Assembly (NCBI RefSeq): GCF_000003195.3
Contig: NC_012870.2
Location: forward strand, 45,994,614 to 46,058,613
DNA length: 64,000 bases
Direction: 5' to 3'
From: Sorghum bicolor
Taxonomy: Eukaryota; Streptophyta; Magnoliopsida; Poales; Poaceae
Part shown: piece by piece, positions 33,506-44,035 of the stretch
Layout of the letters: every line of letters starts with the position of its first letter
Numbering within the stretch: position 1 is the first letter of the stretch
The notes under the pieces: model-generated
What the model saw: the letters and a program-made list of their open reading frames with translations, nothing else
The model's database searches: none
What the model was told of the DNA's origin: nothing
Made by a program: the position numbers and the translations under genes

Positions 33506-33639
33506 ATTCTTCACTTGGTGGAGTCTGGAAGTTATAATACTCCTCCATATTTTGCTCGAAGTGTACATGCTCGTAGAGACAAGGCAGAGATCAAGTGCAT
33601 GGGCCCTGTTGGTGGAAAACACCAACAAAACCAAAAGTG

Positions 33640-35200
33640 TATTTGTTGTTCTCTAACCTTAAGCATAGTGAGCAAGACAAAGTTGATGGATAATAAGATC
33701 ACGAGTGTAACATTGAAAACATTTGTCAGATCAAATCGCTCAACCTAATGGAAAGATAATCTATCCATACTAATGTTTTTTTTATATATATCTTCCAAAG
33801 ATTATGTGTGCAACATTTTAGTTCATATGATTAGAAGTGTGGGATCACAGAGGTGGAAGGACTAAACATATTGAATCAATTGGGTTGGTTAACCTAGAGT
33901 TGTAAATCATACATGTTTGTCTCTTTTATTTATGTGAACGCCAGAACCAAGGAGAAGCTTATAAAAGTGATAGTCAAGTACCTTAAGATGTTACCTTACT
34001 TGAAGAGTGATGATACAGTATCACCTTGTGGAAGCTTTCCTTTTTTAGCGGTTGTGCATCGTGTTTGTGGACCCTCCATGGATCATCTCTTGTGAGCTAT
34101 GCCTTCCTTGTGTAAATTGTTAAACTTCATGTGTCTCTCTCTTTGTCTCCAATGTGAGTTTATCTCAGGACCTCCCAGGTTGATATTGAAAGTTTTCCTA
34201 CAGGGGTTTGTCCAACAAAATATCCAATATCTACTATAGCATACAATCGGCTCAAAAAATCAACCTAGACACCATGTCAAATTTGATTTAGGAGGGCATT
34301 TTAACTTAAGCATCATGCTTAATTTAAACTCCCTTGGAAGTAAGATCAACATTCCTAACTAAGCACCATGCTTAATTAAGAGATAAATGAAACTACTCCA
34401 AACCTAGACATATACTAAAGCAAATAGAGGTAGCATGAGGGCATTTATAGAGATCTACTCAAATGGAGATGAAGTAGTGTGATTAGTATTTAACAAATTG
34501 AGCATGTCTCAAAGGTAGGGACAACCAACATAGCAACATGGCAAAGGATGTTTTTATGTAAAGTACTCCCCCAAGCTTGAATTTTGCAAAATTCAAGTTT
34601 GGATGAATTTAATTCAATGTTGTATGATGATTGGTTGGACATACCTTATACTTGTCAATCATCCGATCTTCTTGCTCCAATCCTGGAAAGGTTAGTGACA
34701 AGAATACCTGAAGGAATATTTTTACAATTATCCTTATATGCTCAATACACAAGGTAATGTTGCAAATAAATAAAAACACATGTTACAATCTGATCAGTGC
34801 TTGTTTTAGGACACTAAGCTTGTCCTTGGGAAACCATCAATTTATGTCGGCGAAGTGGTTTCCCCTCCAACACTGACCTATATCAAGATCAACTCAACAA
34901 GATCTGCAATATTTAATATACACATATGCATCGACAACCGCCCTTTTAAAGTTTTTATGAATAGAAAGGAAGAGGGGGTTGGAGATCTCGAATGTGGTGA
35001 TGCTGGAGAGACCAATGGATTGTGAAGATGTTGCATACGAGCATGGAGTAAATGAAGTGGCTATGAAATAAATTCCATGCTCATTAATGCTTAGAGTGAA
35101 ATCCATGTGGTATGGTGAAAATGATAAGGTGAGTGTGGTAAAAAAGGAAAAGAAAAAGGATACACAGACGACTTGGTTCGAAACTAGCACAGCTACCGTT
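33640..35200 (-). other. TE-G 5' internal region without recognisable gene
   Basis: About 1.5 kb between the PBS and the gag remnant. AT-rich, with only short frames; the longest after the PBS opens with GTG, not ATG. No gag core is seen. It may be leader sequence or non-TE sequence captured by this non-autonomous element. Confidence 0.45.
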
Positions 35201-35217
35201 CCCCGGCAACGACGCCA
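35201..35217 (-). other. Primer-binding site, Asp tRNA type (TE-G)
   Basis: The minus strand reads TGGCGTCGTTGCCGGGG, one base off the usual Asp-tRNA PBS of Athila-like elements, seven bases inside the LTR end. Confidence 0.8.
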
Positions 35218-35224
35218 GAAAGCT

Positions 35225-35521
35225 TGTTGGGTATTTTAAACGCAAACAGAAAAAATCCGCAAGCACACGAATACCGATGTAGCCTTCACCCGGGAGTATT
35301 CCAGAGTATCGATTTTCCACAGAGAACGTGAGTGTACTAATTAAGATCCAAGATCGCCCAAGGATAACTATATAATTATTTTTGATAGGAAGAGAGGAAG
35401 TTTCCTGAGAGTTCTCTAGTTGATCTAAGAATCAAGAATTACTTCAAGATTATCTATTTCGGGACATCAGAGCACTAACCACAGAAAGAGATGAGAAGGG
35501 GGCTAGGAAGGTCTGACTACG
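35225..35521 (-). repeat. 5' LTR of TE-G, inner part
   Basis: 297 bases matching the 3' LTR from 29007, ending at the CTACG target duplication where TE-H entered. Confidence 0.9.
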
Positions 35522-36324
35522 TGTTGACACTTGCTAACACCACTTGAATACTAGGTTGTCATCCCCAGCATGGCACTAGAGTGTACTATGGTATTTATAC
35601 GCACACAGATAATCCGCAAGCGCACGGATACCGTTAAAGCTTTTACCCGGTTAAAGGTTTTATCGTATCCACAGGGAAACGGGAGAACCAACTACGCTCT
35701 AACTTCACCAAGATAGATAGATAGGTGTAAATAGGAAAGATGATAGAATTAAATAAGAACAATATTAAAGGTAAGATAACAATAGGTGGTAATATGGGAA
35801 TAGAAAGTAGAGCAATTCTAGTATATGGGCAATGGTAGCAGAATAGAGAGAATAACTATGGTTTCTCTACTTCAAAGGGGTATGTCTATGTCTGGGACGA
35901 ACCACGTGATAAGGGTACACCACAAAGGATGCTTATCCTTAGGCCGATAAACCCTACCCATCCTGCTAACGAGAGGTGGACTACAGAGGACCAACGTAAC
36001 TGTCACCTACGCGGCCTACCACACGATCCAGCTAGACAGGGGATATCCACAAGTAATCTAGGTCTAAGCACCACGCTTACACCTATACTACAACTCTCAC
36101 CTATAGCGTCCTATAGATTAAAGTACTCAAAAGAGTTGTGAACCAGAACATACATAATTAGTAATTGCATAATGAATTAGAAGTAGATTACCAGAGTCAT
36201 CCCATGAGCAAGCTTGATTAGAGCTTGATCATGACGAAGTACAACCGGTGGAAGAACCGACAGGCCGGCCTCTCCTCTAATCCTCCTTCGCTCTCCATCT
36301 TGCTACTATCTAGATCTACTCTAG

Positions 36325-37015
36325 TGTTGACACCATTTTTGGGCACGTGTCCAGGATGGCAGGATAGGGTGGCAGTACGATGCGGGTTGCTGGTGAGGAT
36401 GGTTGCCGATGAGGGAGAGGTTGAATGTGACTAAGTCCACAGGCAGTAATATGGTGCCGATGACCAGGTAAAAGGGTCTGCCGATGACCATGGCAAGGGG
36501 GTTGCCGATGACGCGAAGGAGGAGTCCGGAAGCTGCCAGTTGTCGTGTGGAGGAGTTTCAGTTTGTTACGAAGGATAGTTTTATTGTTTCCTTAGTTATT
36601 TGCATCGTTTTGTATATGGATTCCGTGTAATTTGGAATTCGAATTCTAATCGTGTCTGGTCGTAGCTCTTTGAGCAGGGTATAAATATAAACCCTAGGAC
36701 CTTGTAAATAGATATCTATCAATCAATCAAACACACGTTTTTACTCATATTCCAGCATCTACCTTTTTCGACGACTTCGTCATACTTTTTCCTTTTTATT
36801 ACGAGTTCTTAGGAATTCGTCGACTTAAGCTCGGCGTGTTCTCAAGTTCCGCGTGAGTACCTCTTAGCCGTGACATCCGGGCGCATCGCTGTTGTCAGGA
36901 CTAAAGTATTCGAGTTATCACCTTTGCCGATAGCAAGGTCAAATCGGCTGGCACGCCTTAACGTTTAAATCGGGTATTAGCCCTTTGTGTTTGCAGACCA
37001 GCTTTTGCATCAACA
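36325..37015 (+). repeat. 5' LTR of TE-I (691 bp)
   Basis: TGTTGACACC...GCATCAACA, with a TATA box at 36680-36687. It has seven CCGAT/ATCGG words, about five times expectation. A GTGAGTAC donor-like site (36853) and a TTTGTGTTTGCAG acceptor-like site (ending 36996) could define a short R-U5 intron. Confidence 0.97.
36680..36687 (+). promoter_or_regulatory. LTR TATA box (TE-I)
   Basis: TATAAATA in GGGTATAAATATAAACCC; the identical box is at 48312-48319 in the 3' LTR. Likely start region for genomic RNA about 30 bases downstream. Confidence 0.75.
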
Positions 37016-37022
37016 CATCTTT

Positions 37023-37041
37023 TGGCACGCCTGGTGGGACC
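37023..37041 (+). other. Primer-binding site of TE-I
   Basis: TGGCACGCCTGGTGGGACC, seven bases (CATCTTT) after the LTR. TE-B and TE-F keep both the site and the gap. Primer tRNA not identified. Confidence 0.75.
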
Positions 37042-37061
37042 GATTCAAGATCAAGATCAAT

Positions 37062-40000
37062 ATGTCGATCTCTGACCTCGATCAAGACAACGTCATACCC
37101 GTGACGGAGGCCAACCTCAAGGATGAGCAGAAGCAAGCTATTGCACAAGCCATGGAAGAGTTCAAGCAGCAATGCCTGAAGTCTTTCAGCATAAACAGGA
37201 GCGGTGAAGTGGTCCAGAAAGATGCACTGCCAGCACCACGGCAGGTCACCTTCGACGCCAATCCTGGCAAGCTTCAAGATATGGTTGACAATGCCATCAA
37301 TCGAGCGTTGATTAACCAAGCTGGTGTACTGTCTAATACGGTTTTCAACGCCGTGGCAAGAACTTTCAAGGAAGGACAAATCCCGCCGGATTATGTGGGC
37401 CCCTCCCATCATCAACCCACGGCACCAGAAGTCACGGCTCCATCGGCTGCCTTGACGAGTGCAAGTGCACAGTCTGCCGTCCCTCCAAGTACATTGGGGA
37501 CTACTGGTGCACTATCTATGCCGATGACAACCAACCCGCAAATTTCAGTTGGGCAGCATAAACTGACAACAGATATGTTGGCATCGGCGATGTCAGGTTT
37601 AAATCTTCCCCCCAACTGGTGGGGTTATGGTATGCCTCCAGAGTTGACGCCGGGAACATCACAGACAACTGACATGAGGGGCAAAACTCCTATGACGTCG
37701 GCACCTTCCAATGTGCCGGTGAACCAGAGTCCTCGGTATACCACAACTACTACTGCAAGGCCTCACACTGGAAATCCTCAAGATTCAATGTTCCAGATGC
37801 CCAACGCATCGGCAGAGTCAATGCTGATGCAACAGAGGTCTATGGCCCAGTCGGGATATGTCAATTCAACAACGGTACCCAATTACCAATCATCGGTAGC
37901 ACCTATGCCGATGAATGCTAATAATGGATGGCTTGGACAGCAAGCCTTTCCACAATCGCCCCAGCAGGGTTATCAGACTACAGGGTTTCAGCAAGGGCAG
38001 GTCTATCCCGGGTTCCAAGGTCAGGGGATTCCCAACCAGCCAATAAATTTTGGACAGCAACTCGGAGGACAGTCAATCGGTGGACAGCAGTTTGGTAGTC
38101 CGCAGATTGGAGGACAGGTGACCAATACAATGTTCCACACAGGTCACGTCCCGAACAGACACGTGGAGGTTCGCCACCAAATGCCAGATCCGCAGCCGCC
38201 TCATCGGCATGATGCCGATGCGTATTGGGCCGATAAGATTGCCGAAGTAATGAGGGAACAATTTGGGATAAAACCCAAAGTCAACACTTATTCTTATCGG
38301 ACACCGTATCCTCCAGCGTATGATTTGATCCCGCTTCCACATCGGTACAAAGTACCGGATTTTACAAAGTTTTCCGGACAGGACGACACGTCAACCATGG
38401 AGCATGTCAACAGGTTCATTATTCAATGTGGAGAGGCTGGTAATAGGGACGAATTGAGGGTTCGTCTATTTTCGTCATCATTGTCTGGATCGGCCTTTAC
38501 TTGGTTCATATCATTGCCTCCCAATTCAGTAATTACTTGGGCCGATCTAGAGAAGCAATTCCACAGATACTTCTTCTCGGGGGTTCATGAGAAGAAGATC
38601 ACCGACTTGGTCAAGTTGAGGCAACGTAATGATGAGTCGGTTGAGGGATTTGTGCAGAGGATACGAGAGGTCAAGAATAAATGCTATAGCCTGGTTCTGG
38701 ATGATCGGCAGCTAGCCGATTTGGCTTTCCAGGGTTTATTGCCACACATCAGGGATAAGTATGCCTCTCAGGAGTTCGAAAGTTTAAGTCACTTGGTGCA
38801 GAGGATATCTGATCAAGACATCAAGCCTTTCGAGCCTAAGAGGGCATGGAATAAGAAAGTCTCATTTGTTGATGAAGCAACAAGCTCAGATTCCGATGAA
38901 GAACCAGTAATCGGTTTGGCAGAGTGGGTAAAAAACAAGAAGCCGATGTCTTGTCCTTTTGGGCAGAAGGAACCAGAGAAGTTTGCATTTGACACCGCCA
39001 AGGCCGATAGGATATTTGACTTTCTACTTCAGGAAGGTCAAATCAAACTGTCACCTAACCACGTGATCCCATCGGCAGAAGAGTTGAAGAGAATGAGATA
39101 TTGCAAGTGGCATAATGCGACTTCACATGACACCAACGAGTGCAAAGTATTCAGACAGCAGCTGCAATCGGCTATAGAGTCAGGGAGAATCAAGTTTGAC
39201 AGTTCCAAAGCCCAGAAGCCGATGAAGATAGACCAACATCCTTTCCCGACAAACATGTTGGATGCTAAGGGGAAGGTTAAGGTCTTAACGTCGGAGACAG
39301 CTGAGAAGAGTGCATCGGTAGATCCTCAGCATCAAGTTACTGCCGCCGATGCAAGAAATAAGGGCTTGGTCCAGGAAGGAGCTAGCTCAGGAAGAATTCC
39401 TCGATCTGGTATTGTCATAACTCATAGAAGGCCTCGAGAGAGATGGCAACAACGGGAAGATCGGTACCGGCGCCAGCAGGAAGATTATCAACGGGAAGAA
39501 GAAAGACGCCGACAGGAGTGGAATCGGCACAGGGATCATTGGAATTGCCCATTCTTCATCCATTGTTGGGAGGAAAATATCAAGCTTCCTACGGTCAGAG
39601 ACTGCCCTGAATGCAACGGTTATGATCGGTACGACAGGAACGATCGGCGTTATCATGATGATGAACGACGATTTAATGGGCCGATCAGAGGAAGGGCGTC
39701 AGTTCATGATCGGCTGGGGGGCAGGCTTAGCGTTCACGATCGGCTCGGTGACCATGTCCAGTATTTTCCCAGGAACCAAGAGGAGCTTGAAAGAATGGCT
39801 GATGCGCGGGTTCCCGATGAATTCATATTTTGCAGGGATGCTAACACGCATCGCATGGAGTCGAGAGAGAACCGACGCCCGACGGCAAGGCAAAGGCCAC
39901 TTCCTCCATGGTGCCCTCAAGGATTAACCAAGACACAGAAAAGGAGATTGCAACGTGAAAGGCAGGAAGAGCTAAATAGAGGAGAGAACTCTGGAAGTCG

Positions 40001-40709
40001 GCAGCCGTCAGACACTAAGAAGGAAGGTCCATCGGCAGGCGTCAACATGGTCTTCATGTTGCCGATGGAGTTTCTTGCACCAGCCAGCGATGATGAGTTG
40101 GAATTTTCTGATCAGATAGCTCAGTTGGCTCTGGATCCGATGACGGCTATCTTTGAGAAACCTGCCGATGACGAGAGGCGGCATCTCAAAGCTTTGTTCC
40201 TCAAAGGAAGAGTCGATGGGCAGCCAATGACCAAGATCCTAGTTGATGGTGGAGCTGCTATTAATATTATGCCGTATGCAGTATATCGGAAGCTTGGGAA
40301 AGGGGATCAAGATTTAACCAAGACTGATATGATGCTCAAAGATTTTGAAGGAAACGTGTCTCCAGTCAAGGGGGCGATATGTGCAGAGTTGACCATCGGC
40401 AGCAAAACCTTGCCGACAACTTTTTTCGTGATCAGCGGAAAAGGTGCTTACAATTTATTATTGGGGAGAGATTGGATTCATGCCAATTGTTGTATCCCAT
40501 CTACAATGCATCAGTGCTTGGTTCAGTGGGTAGGTGACAAGATTGAGATCGTCCCAGGGGATTCTTCTTATGTTATCGCATCGGCAGAGGCGGATACTTA
40601 TGAAAAGACTAGGTGCATTTCAGGAGAAGTTTGGGAGAAAGATTTTCTCAAAGTTGCCGATTATGAGATTCCACCGATCCAAGCAGTCGGTTATGACGAC
40701 GGTTTTTAA
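37062..40709 (+). CDS. gag: Gag-protease polyprotein, 1215 aa, intact
   Basis: The ATG at 37062 (MSISDLDQDNVIPV) is preferred: an upstream in-frame ATG at 36987 lies inside the LTR, and translation from it would cross the PBS. Residues 1-420 are Q/P/M/G-rich and disordered, with a Q/G-rich patch about 290-375. The gag core is about 426-570 (VPDFTKFSGQDD, FTWFISLPPNSVITWADLE). A C/H cluster CKWHNATSHDTNEC is near 680. A strongly R/E/D-rich region with CPFFIHC and CPEC follows at about 785-900. The retropepsin has LVDGGAAINIMP (D at residue 1062; DGG, not DTG/DSG) and LLLGRDWIHANC. It would form particles and mature the polyproteins. The final TAA overlaps the pol ATG by one base. Confidence 0.95.
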   Translation: MSISDLDQDNVIPVTEANLKDEQKQAIAQAMEEFKQQCLKSFSINRSGEVVQKDALPAPRQVTFDANPGKLQDMVDNAINRALINQAGVLSNTVFNAVARTFKEGQIPPDYVGPSHHQPTAPEVTAPSAALTSASAQSAVPPSTLGTTGALSMPMTTNPQISVGQHKLTTDMLASAMSGLNLPPNWWGYGMPPELTPGTSQTTDMRGKTPMTSAPSNVPVNQSPRYTTTTTARPHTGNPQDSMFQMPNASAESMLMQQRSMAQSGYVNSTTVPNYQSSVAPMPMNANNGWLGQQAFPQSPQQGYQTTGFQQGQVYPGFQGQGIPNQPINFGQQLGGQSIGGQQFGSPQIGGQVTNTMFHTGHVPNRHVEVRHQMPDPQPPHRHDADAYWADKIAEVMREQFGIKPKVNTYSYRTPYPPAYDLIPLPHRYKVPDFTKFSGQDDTSTMEHVNRFIIQCGEAGNRDELRVRLFSSSLSGSAFTWFISLPPNSVITWADLEKQFHRYFFSGVHEKKITDLVKLRQRNDESVEGFVQRIREVKNKCYSLVLDDRQLADLAFQGLLPHIRDKYASQEFESLSHLVQRISDQDIKPFEPKRAWNKKVSFVDEATSSDSDEEPVIGLAEWVKNKKPMSCPFGQKEPEKFAFDTAKADRIFDFLLQEGQIKLSPNHVIPSAEELKRMRYCKWHNATSHDTNECKVFRQQLQSAIESGRIKFDSSKAQKPMKIDQHPFPTNMLDAKGKVKVLTSETAEKSASVDPQHQVTAADARNKGLVQEGASSGRIPRSGIVITHRRPRERWQQREDRYRRQQEDYQREEERRRQEWNRHRDHWNCPFFIHCWEENIKLPTVRDCPECNGYDRYDRNDRRYHDDERRFNGPIRGRASVHDRLGGRLSVHDRLGDHVQYFPRNQEELERMADARVPDEFIFCRDANTHRMESRENRRPTARQRPLPPWCPQGLTKTQKRRLQRERQEELNRGENSGSRQPSDTKKEGPSAGVNMVFMLPMEFLAPASDDELEFSDQIAQLALDPMTAIFEKPADDERRHLKALFLKGRVDGQPMTKILVDGGAAINIMPYAVYRKLGKGDQDLTKTDMMLKDFEGNVSPVKGAICAELTIGSKTLPTTFFVISGKGAYNLLLGRDWIHANCCIPSTMHQCLVQWVGDKIEIVPGDSSYVIASAEADTYEKTRCISGEVWEKDFLKVADYEIPPIQAVGYDDGF

Positions 40710-43700
40710 TGGATAGATTCGCCGATGATGGAAAATTAGGCCAGGGGTTCACATCGGCCGATAATTTGGTAGAAGTAGATATAGGTAGTGGTGATAAGCC
40801 TAGGCCTACTTTTATTAGTGCTAAATTAGATCCTGAGTGTAAGCGACAATTGACTAGTTTGTTAAAGGAGTATAAAGATTGCTTTGCTTGGGATTATACA
40901 GAGATGCCTGGTTTAGACCGATCAATTGTCGAACATCGGTTACCCATCAAGTCTGGATTTCGGCCACATCAGCAACCAGCCCGCCGATGTAATCCTAACA
41001 TTCTACCTGATATTAAGGCCGAAATCACTAAACTTATTGAAGCTAAGTTTATTCGGCAGTGTCGGTATGCCGAATGGATTTCCAATGTTGTTCCGGTTTA
41101 CAAGAAGAACGGGAAGCTTCGGGTGTGCATTGATTTCAGGAATCTCAATAAAGCTACGCCGATGGACGGATACCCAATGCCTGTCGCCGATCTACTGGTT
41201 GATGCTGCGGCTGGCCATCGGGTCATCAGCTTCATGGATGGTAATGCAGGTTACAATCAAATATTCATGGCAGAGGAGGATATTCCAAAAACCGCGTTCA
41301 GGTGTCCTGGTCATGTTGGACTGTTTGAGTGGATAGTCATGACTTTTGGGTTAAGGAATGCTGGTGCTACTTATCAAAGGGCTATGAATTTTATATTTCA
41401 TGAATTCATCGGCAAGATCGTAGAAATTTATATTGATGATGTGGTGGTTAAGTCTGGAGATTTCTCAAAGCATCTCGCCGATTTACGAAAAGTGTTGGAG
41501 TGCACAAGGAAGCATGGGTTGAAGATGAATCCCAACAAGTGTGCATTTGGCGTATCGGCAGGGCAGTTTCTTGGTTTCATGGTACATCAGAGGGGTATTG
41601 AAATTAGTCGAAGATCTATTGATGCCATCAATAAAATAGTGGCCCCTACCAATAAAACCGAGCTCCAATCCTTGATCGGCAAGGTGAATTTTATCAGAAG
41701 ATTTATATCGAATTTATCTGGGAGAATTCATGCTTTCAGTCCTCTTCTTAAATTGAAAGCCGATCAGGAGTTTGTTTGGGGAAAAGAACAGCAGTTGGCT
41801 CTAGATGAAATCAAAAAGTATCTAGTAAATCCTCCAGTGTTAGTTCCACCTCAACAAGGGAAACCCTTCAAATTATATTTATCTACCGATGGATCGGTTA
41901 TCGGTTCAGCTTTAGTTCAAGAATTTGAAGGGAAAGAGAGAGTGATTTATTATTTGAGTAGGAGGTTGATTGATGCTGAGACCAGGTATTCGGCCATTGA
42001 GAAGCTGTGCTTATGCTTATATTTTTCATGTATCAAGCTAAGACATTACCTGTTGTCGGCCGAATGTGCTGTTGTTTGCAAAGATGACGTGGTCCGATAC
42101 ATGCTATCTATGCCGATTATGAGTGGTAGGATCGGTAAATGGATTTTGGCGCTGTCGGAGTTCGATTTGCGTTACGAATCGGCTAAGGCGGTCAAAGGGC
42201 AGGTTATGGCCGATTTTGTGACTCAGCATTGCGGTCTAGTGGAAACCTTGGAAATTGCACCCTGGACGCTCTTCTTTGATGGATCTACTTGTGACCGGGG
42301 AGCAGGAATCGGCATTGTATTAGTTTCTCCTAAGGGGAGGAAGTATGAGTTTTCCTTGCCGATTGTTGCTACATCAACAAATAATCAGGCTGAGTATCAA
42401 GCTCTGATCAAGGGATTGGAGTTGTTAAGAGAAGTTCGTGCTGATGCTGTTGAAGTATTCGGGGATTCCATGTTGGTTATAAATCAATTGGCCGGAAGCT
42501 ATGAATGCAGAAGTGAAGTTCTCATAACCTATTTCGAGAGAAGTGTGCAACTGTTAAAGGAATTCAAGAACTTCCGATTGGAGCATGTGCCCCGATTGCA
42601 TAATGAAGACGCTAATCGGTTAGCCCAGCATGCCTCGGGATATCAGCCAATGATTAATGCGACATCGGCAGTCAGTGCCGGTGATTGGAGGAAAGAAATT
42701 ATTGATTATCTAAAAGATCCATCCAAAAAAGTTGAAAGACGGGTTCGATTTCAAGCAACCAAGTATGTGCTCCTTGAAAATGAATTGTATTATCGAACTA
42801 TCGACGGAATTCTTCTCCGATGCTTGGGTGATGATGAAGCCAGAAGTTTGATGGGAGAAATCCATGAAGGAGTGTGTGGAGCGCATCAGTCAGCTTTTAA
42901 GATGAAGTGGATGATTCGAAGGAATGGATATTTTTGGCCAACCATACTTGAAGATTGTTTTAAATATTTCAAGGGATGTCAAGGTTGTCAAAAGTTCGGT
43001 AATATACAGAGAGCACCCGCATCGGCTATGAATCCTATAATAAAACCTTGGCCGTTCCGGGGGTGGGCCATCGATCTGATCGGCCAGATTTATCCACCAT
43101 CTAGCAAAGGGCATAAGTTCATTCTGGTTGCCACTGACTATTTCACTAAGTGGGTCGAAGCTATTCCTTTGAAGAAAGTCACATCGGCCAATATGATTGA
43201 TTTTGTGAAGGAGCATATTATTTACCGATTTGGGATTCCCCAAACGATTACTACCGATCAGGGCACCATGTTCACGTCGGGGGAGTTCGATGAATTCGCA
43301 ATCGGTATGGGAATTAAAGTGTTGAATTCTTCTCCTTACTATGCTCAAGCCAATGGGCAGGCCGAAGCGTCTAACAAAGGGATTATCAAGCTTATTAAAC
43401 GAAAGATTGAAGAAAATCCTAGGCGGTGGCATACATTGTTAAATGAAGCACTGTGGTCTTATCGGATGGCTTGTCATGGATCAACCAAGGTGTCACCCTA
43501 TCAATTGGTGTATGGACATGATGCAGTTTTGCCTTGGGAGATTAAGGCTGGATCTAGGCGATTATCTTTTCAAGATCAATTGGCTGCCGATGATTATGCC
43601 ACTTTGATGACCGATGAGTTAGATGATTTAGCAGGGCATCGGTTAAAGGCTTTAATGAGTATAGAAGAAAATAAGAAGAGAGTTGCTAGATGGTATGATA

Positions 43701-43942
43701 AAAAAGTAAAGGCTAAGGAGTTTGCCGATGGGGATTTGGTGTGGAAGTTGATTTTGCCAGTCGGGACTAAAAGTTCGAAGTTTGGGAAGTGGTCTCCTAA
43801 TTGGGAAGGTCCTTATCGGATAAGACACTCAGCTCCTGGTAATGCCTATATTCTAGAAACTCTCGAAGGAGTTGAATTTCCCAGAGCATTAAATGGCAAA
43901 TATTTAAAGAAGTACTACCCCAGCATATGGATCGACGCATAA
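40709..43942 (+). CDS. pol: Pol polyprotein, 1077 aa, intact
   Basis: Own ATG at 40709 (MDRFADDGKLGQ), in another frame from gag. RT about 100-330 with YIDD at 241-244; RT-linked RNase H about 375-500 (KLYLSTDGS); second, plant-type RNase H about 518-650 with FFDGSTCDRG (D524) and NNQAEYQALIKGLELL; integrase finger about 717-765 (H-H-C-C); integrase core D789, D850, E886 with 35 residues between D and E; C-terminal module with WEGPYRI and ALNGKYLKKYYPS. The dual RNase H is the mark of the Tat lineage. All catalytic residues are present. There is no chromodomain. Convergent with the antisense gene 145 nt downstream. Confidence 0.97.
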   Translation: MDRFADDGKLGQGFTSADNLVEVDIGSGDKPRPTFISAKLDPECKRQLTSLLKEYKDCFAWDYTEMPGLDRSIVEHRLPIKSGFRPHQQPARRCNPNILPDIKAEITKLIEAKFIRQCRYAEWISNVVPVYKKNGKLRVCIDFRNLNKATPMDGYPMPVADLLVDAAAGHRVISFMDGNAGYNQIFMAEEDIPKTAFRCPGHVGLFEWIVMTFGLRNAGATYQRAMNFIFHEFIGKIVEIYIDDVVVKSGDFSKHLADLRKVLECTRKHGLKMNPNKCAFGVSAGQFLGFMVHQRGIEISRRSIDAINKIVAPTNKTELQSLIGKVNFIRRFISNLSGRIHAFSPLLKLKADQEFVWGKEQQLALDEIKKYLVNPPVLVPPQQGKPFKLYLSTDGSVIGSALVQEFEGKERVIYYLSRRLIDAETRYSAIEKLCLCLYFSCIKLRHYLLSAECAVVCKDDVVRYMLSMPIMSGRIGKWILALSEFDLRYESAKAVKGQVMADFVTQHCGLVETLEIAPWTLFFDGSTCDRGAGIGIVLVSPKGRKYEFSLPIVATSTNNQAEYQALIKGLELLREVRADAVEVFGDSMLVINQLAGSYECRSEVLITYFERSVQLLKEFKNFRLEHVPRLHNEDANRLAQHASGYQPMINATSAVSAGDWRKEIIDYLKDPSKKVERRVRFQATKYVLLENELYYRTIDGILLRCLGDDEARSLMGEIHEGVCGAHQSAFKMKWMIRRNGYFWPTILEDCFKYFKGCQGCQKFGNIQRAPASAMNPIIKPWPFRGWAIDLIGQIYPPSSKGHKFILVATDYFTKWVEAIPLKKVTSANMIDFVKEHIIYRFGIPQTITTDQGTMFTSGEFDEFAIGMGIKVLNSSPYYAQANGQAEASNKGIIKLIKRKIEENPRRWHTLLNEALWSYRMACHGSTKVSPYQLVYGHDAVLPWEIKAGSRRLSFQDQLAADDYATLMTDELDDLAGHRLKALMSIEENKKRVARWYDKKVKAKEFADGDLVWKLILPVGTKSSKFGKWSPNWEGPYRIRHSAPGNAYILETLEGVEFPRALNGKYLKKYYPSIWIDA

Positions 43943-43952
43943 AAGTTTAAGT

Positions 43953-43973
43953 GCCGATAACACTCCTATCGGC
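43953..43973. terminator. Hairpin 1 between convergent genes (TE-I)
   Basis: GCCGATA, a seven-base loop, then TATCGGC, 10 bases after the pol stop. Terminator role is inferred from position only. Confidence 0.4.
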
Positions 43974-44016
43974 TGGATTTAAATGTTCGGGGGCAGACTT
44001 AATGTTTCAAAAGGTA

Positions 44017-44035
44017 CCGATAACAGTCTTATCGG
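44017..44035. terminator. Hairpin 2 between convergent genes (TE-I)
   Basis: CCGATAA, a five-base loop, then TTATCGG, about 50 bases past the antisense stop. Confidence 0.4.

Noticed and set aside
34894..35190. 98-aa frame just after the TE-G PBS
   Set aside because: It opens with GTG rather than ATG and has no known motif; not supported as a gene.
36987..37061. Upstream in-frame ATG extending gag by 25 residues into the LTR
   Set aside because: It starts inside U5 and would translate across the PBS. TE-F has the same extension only because the region is open; TE-B and TE-I proteins align best from MSISDLDQD.
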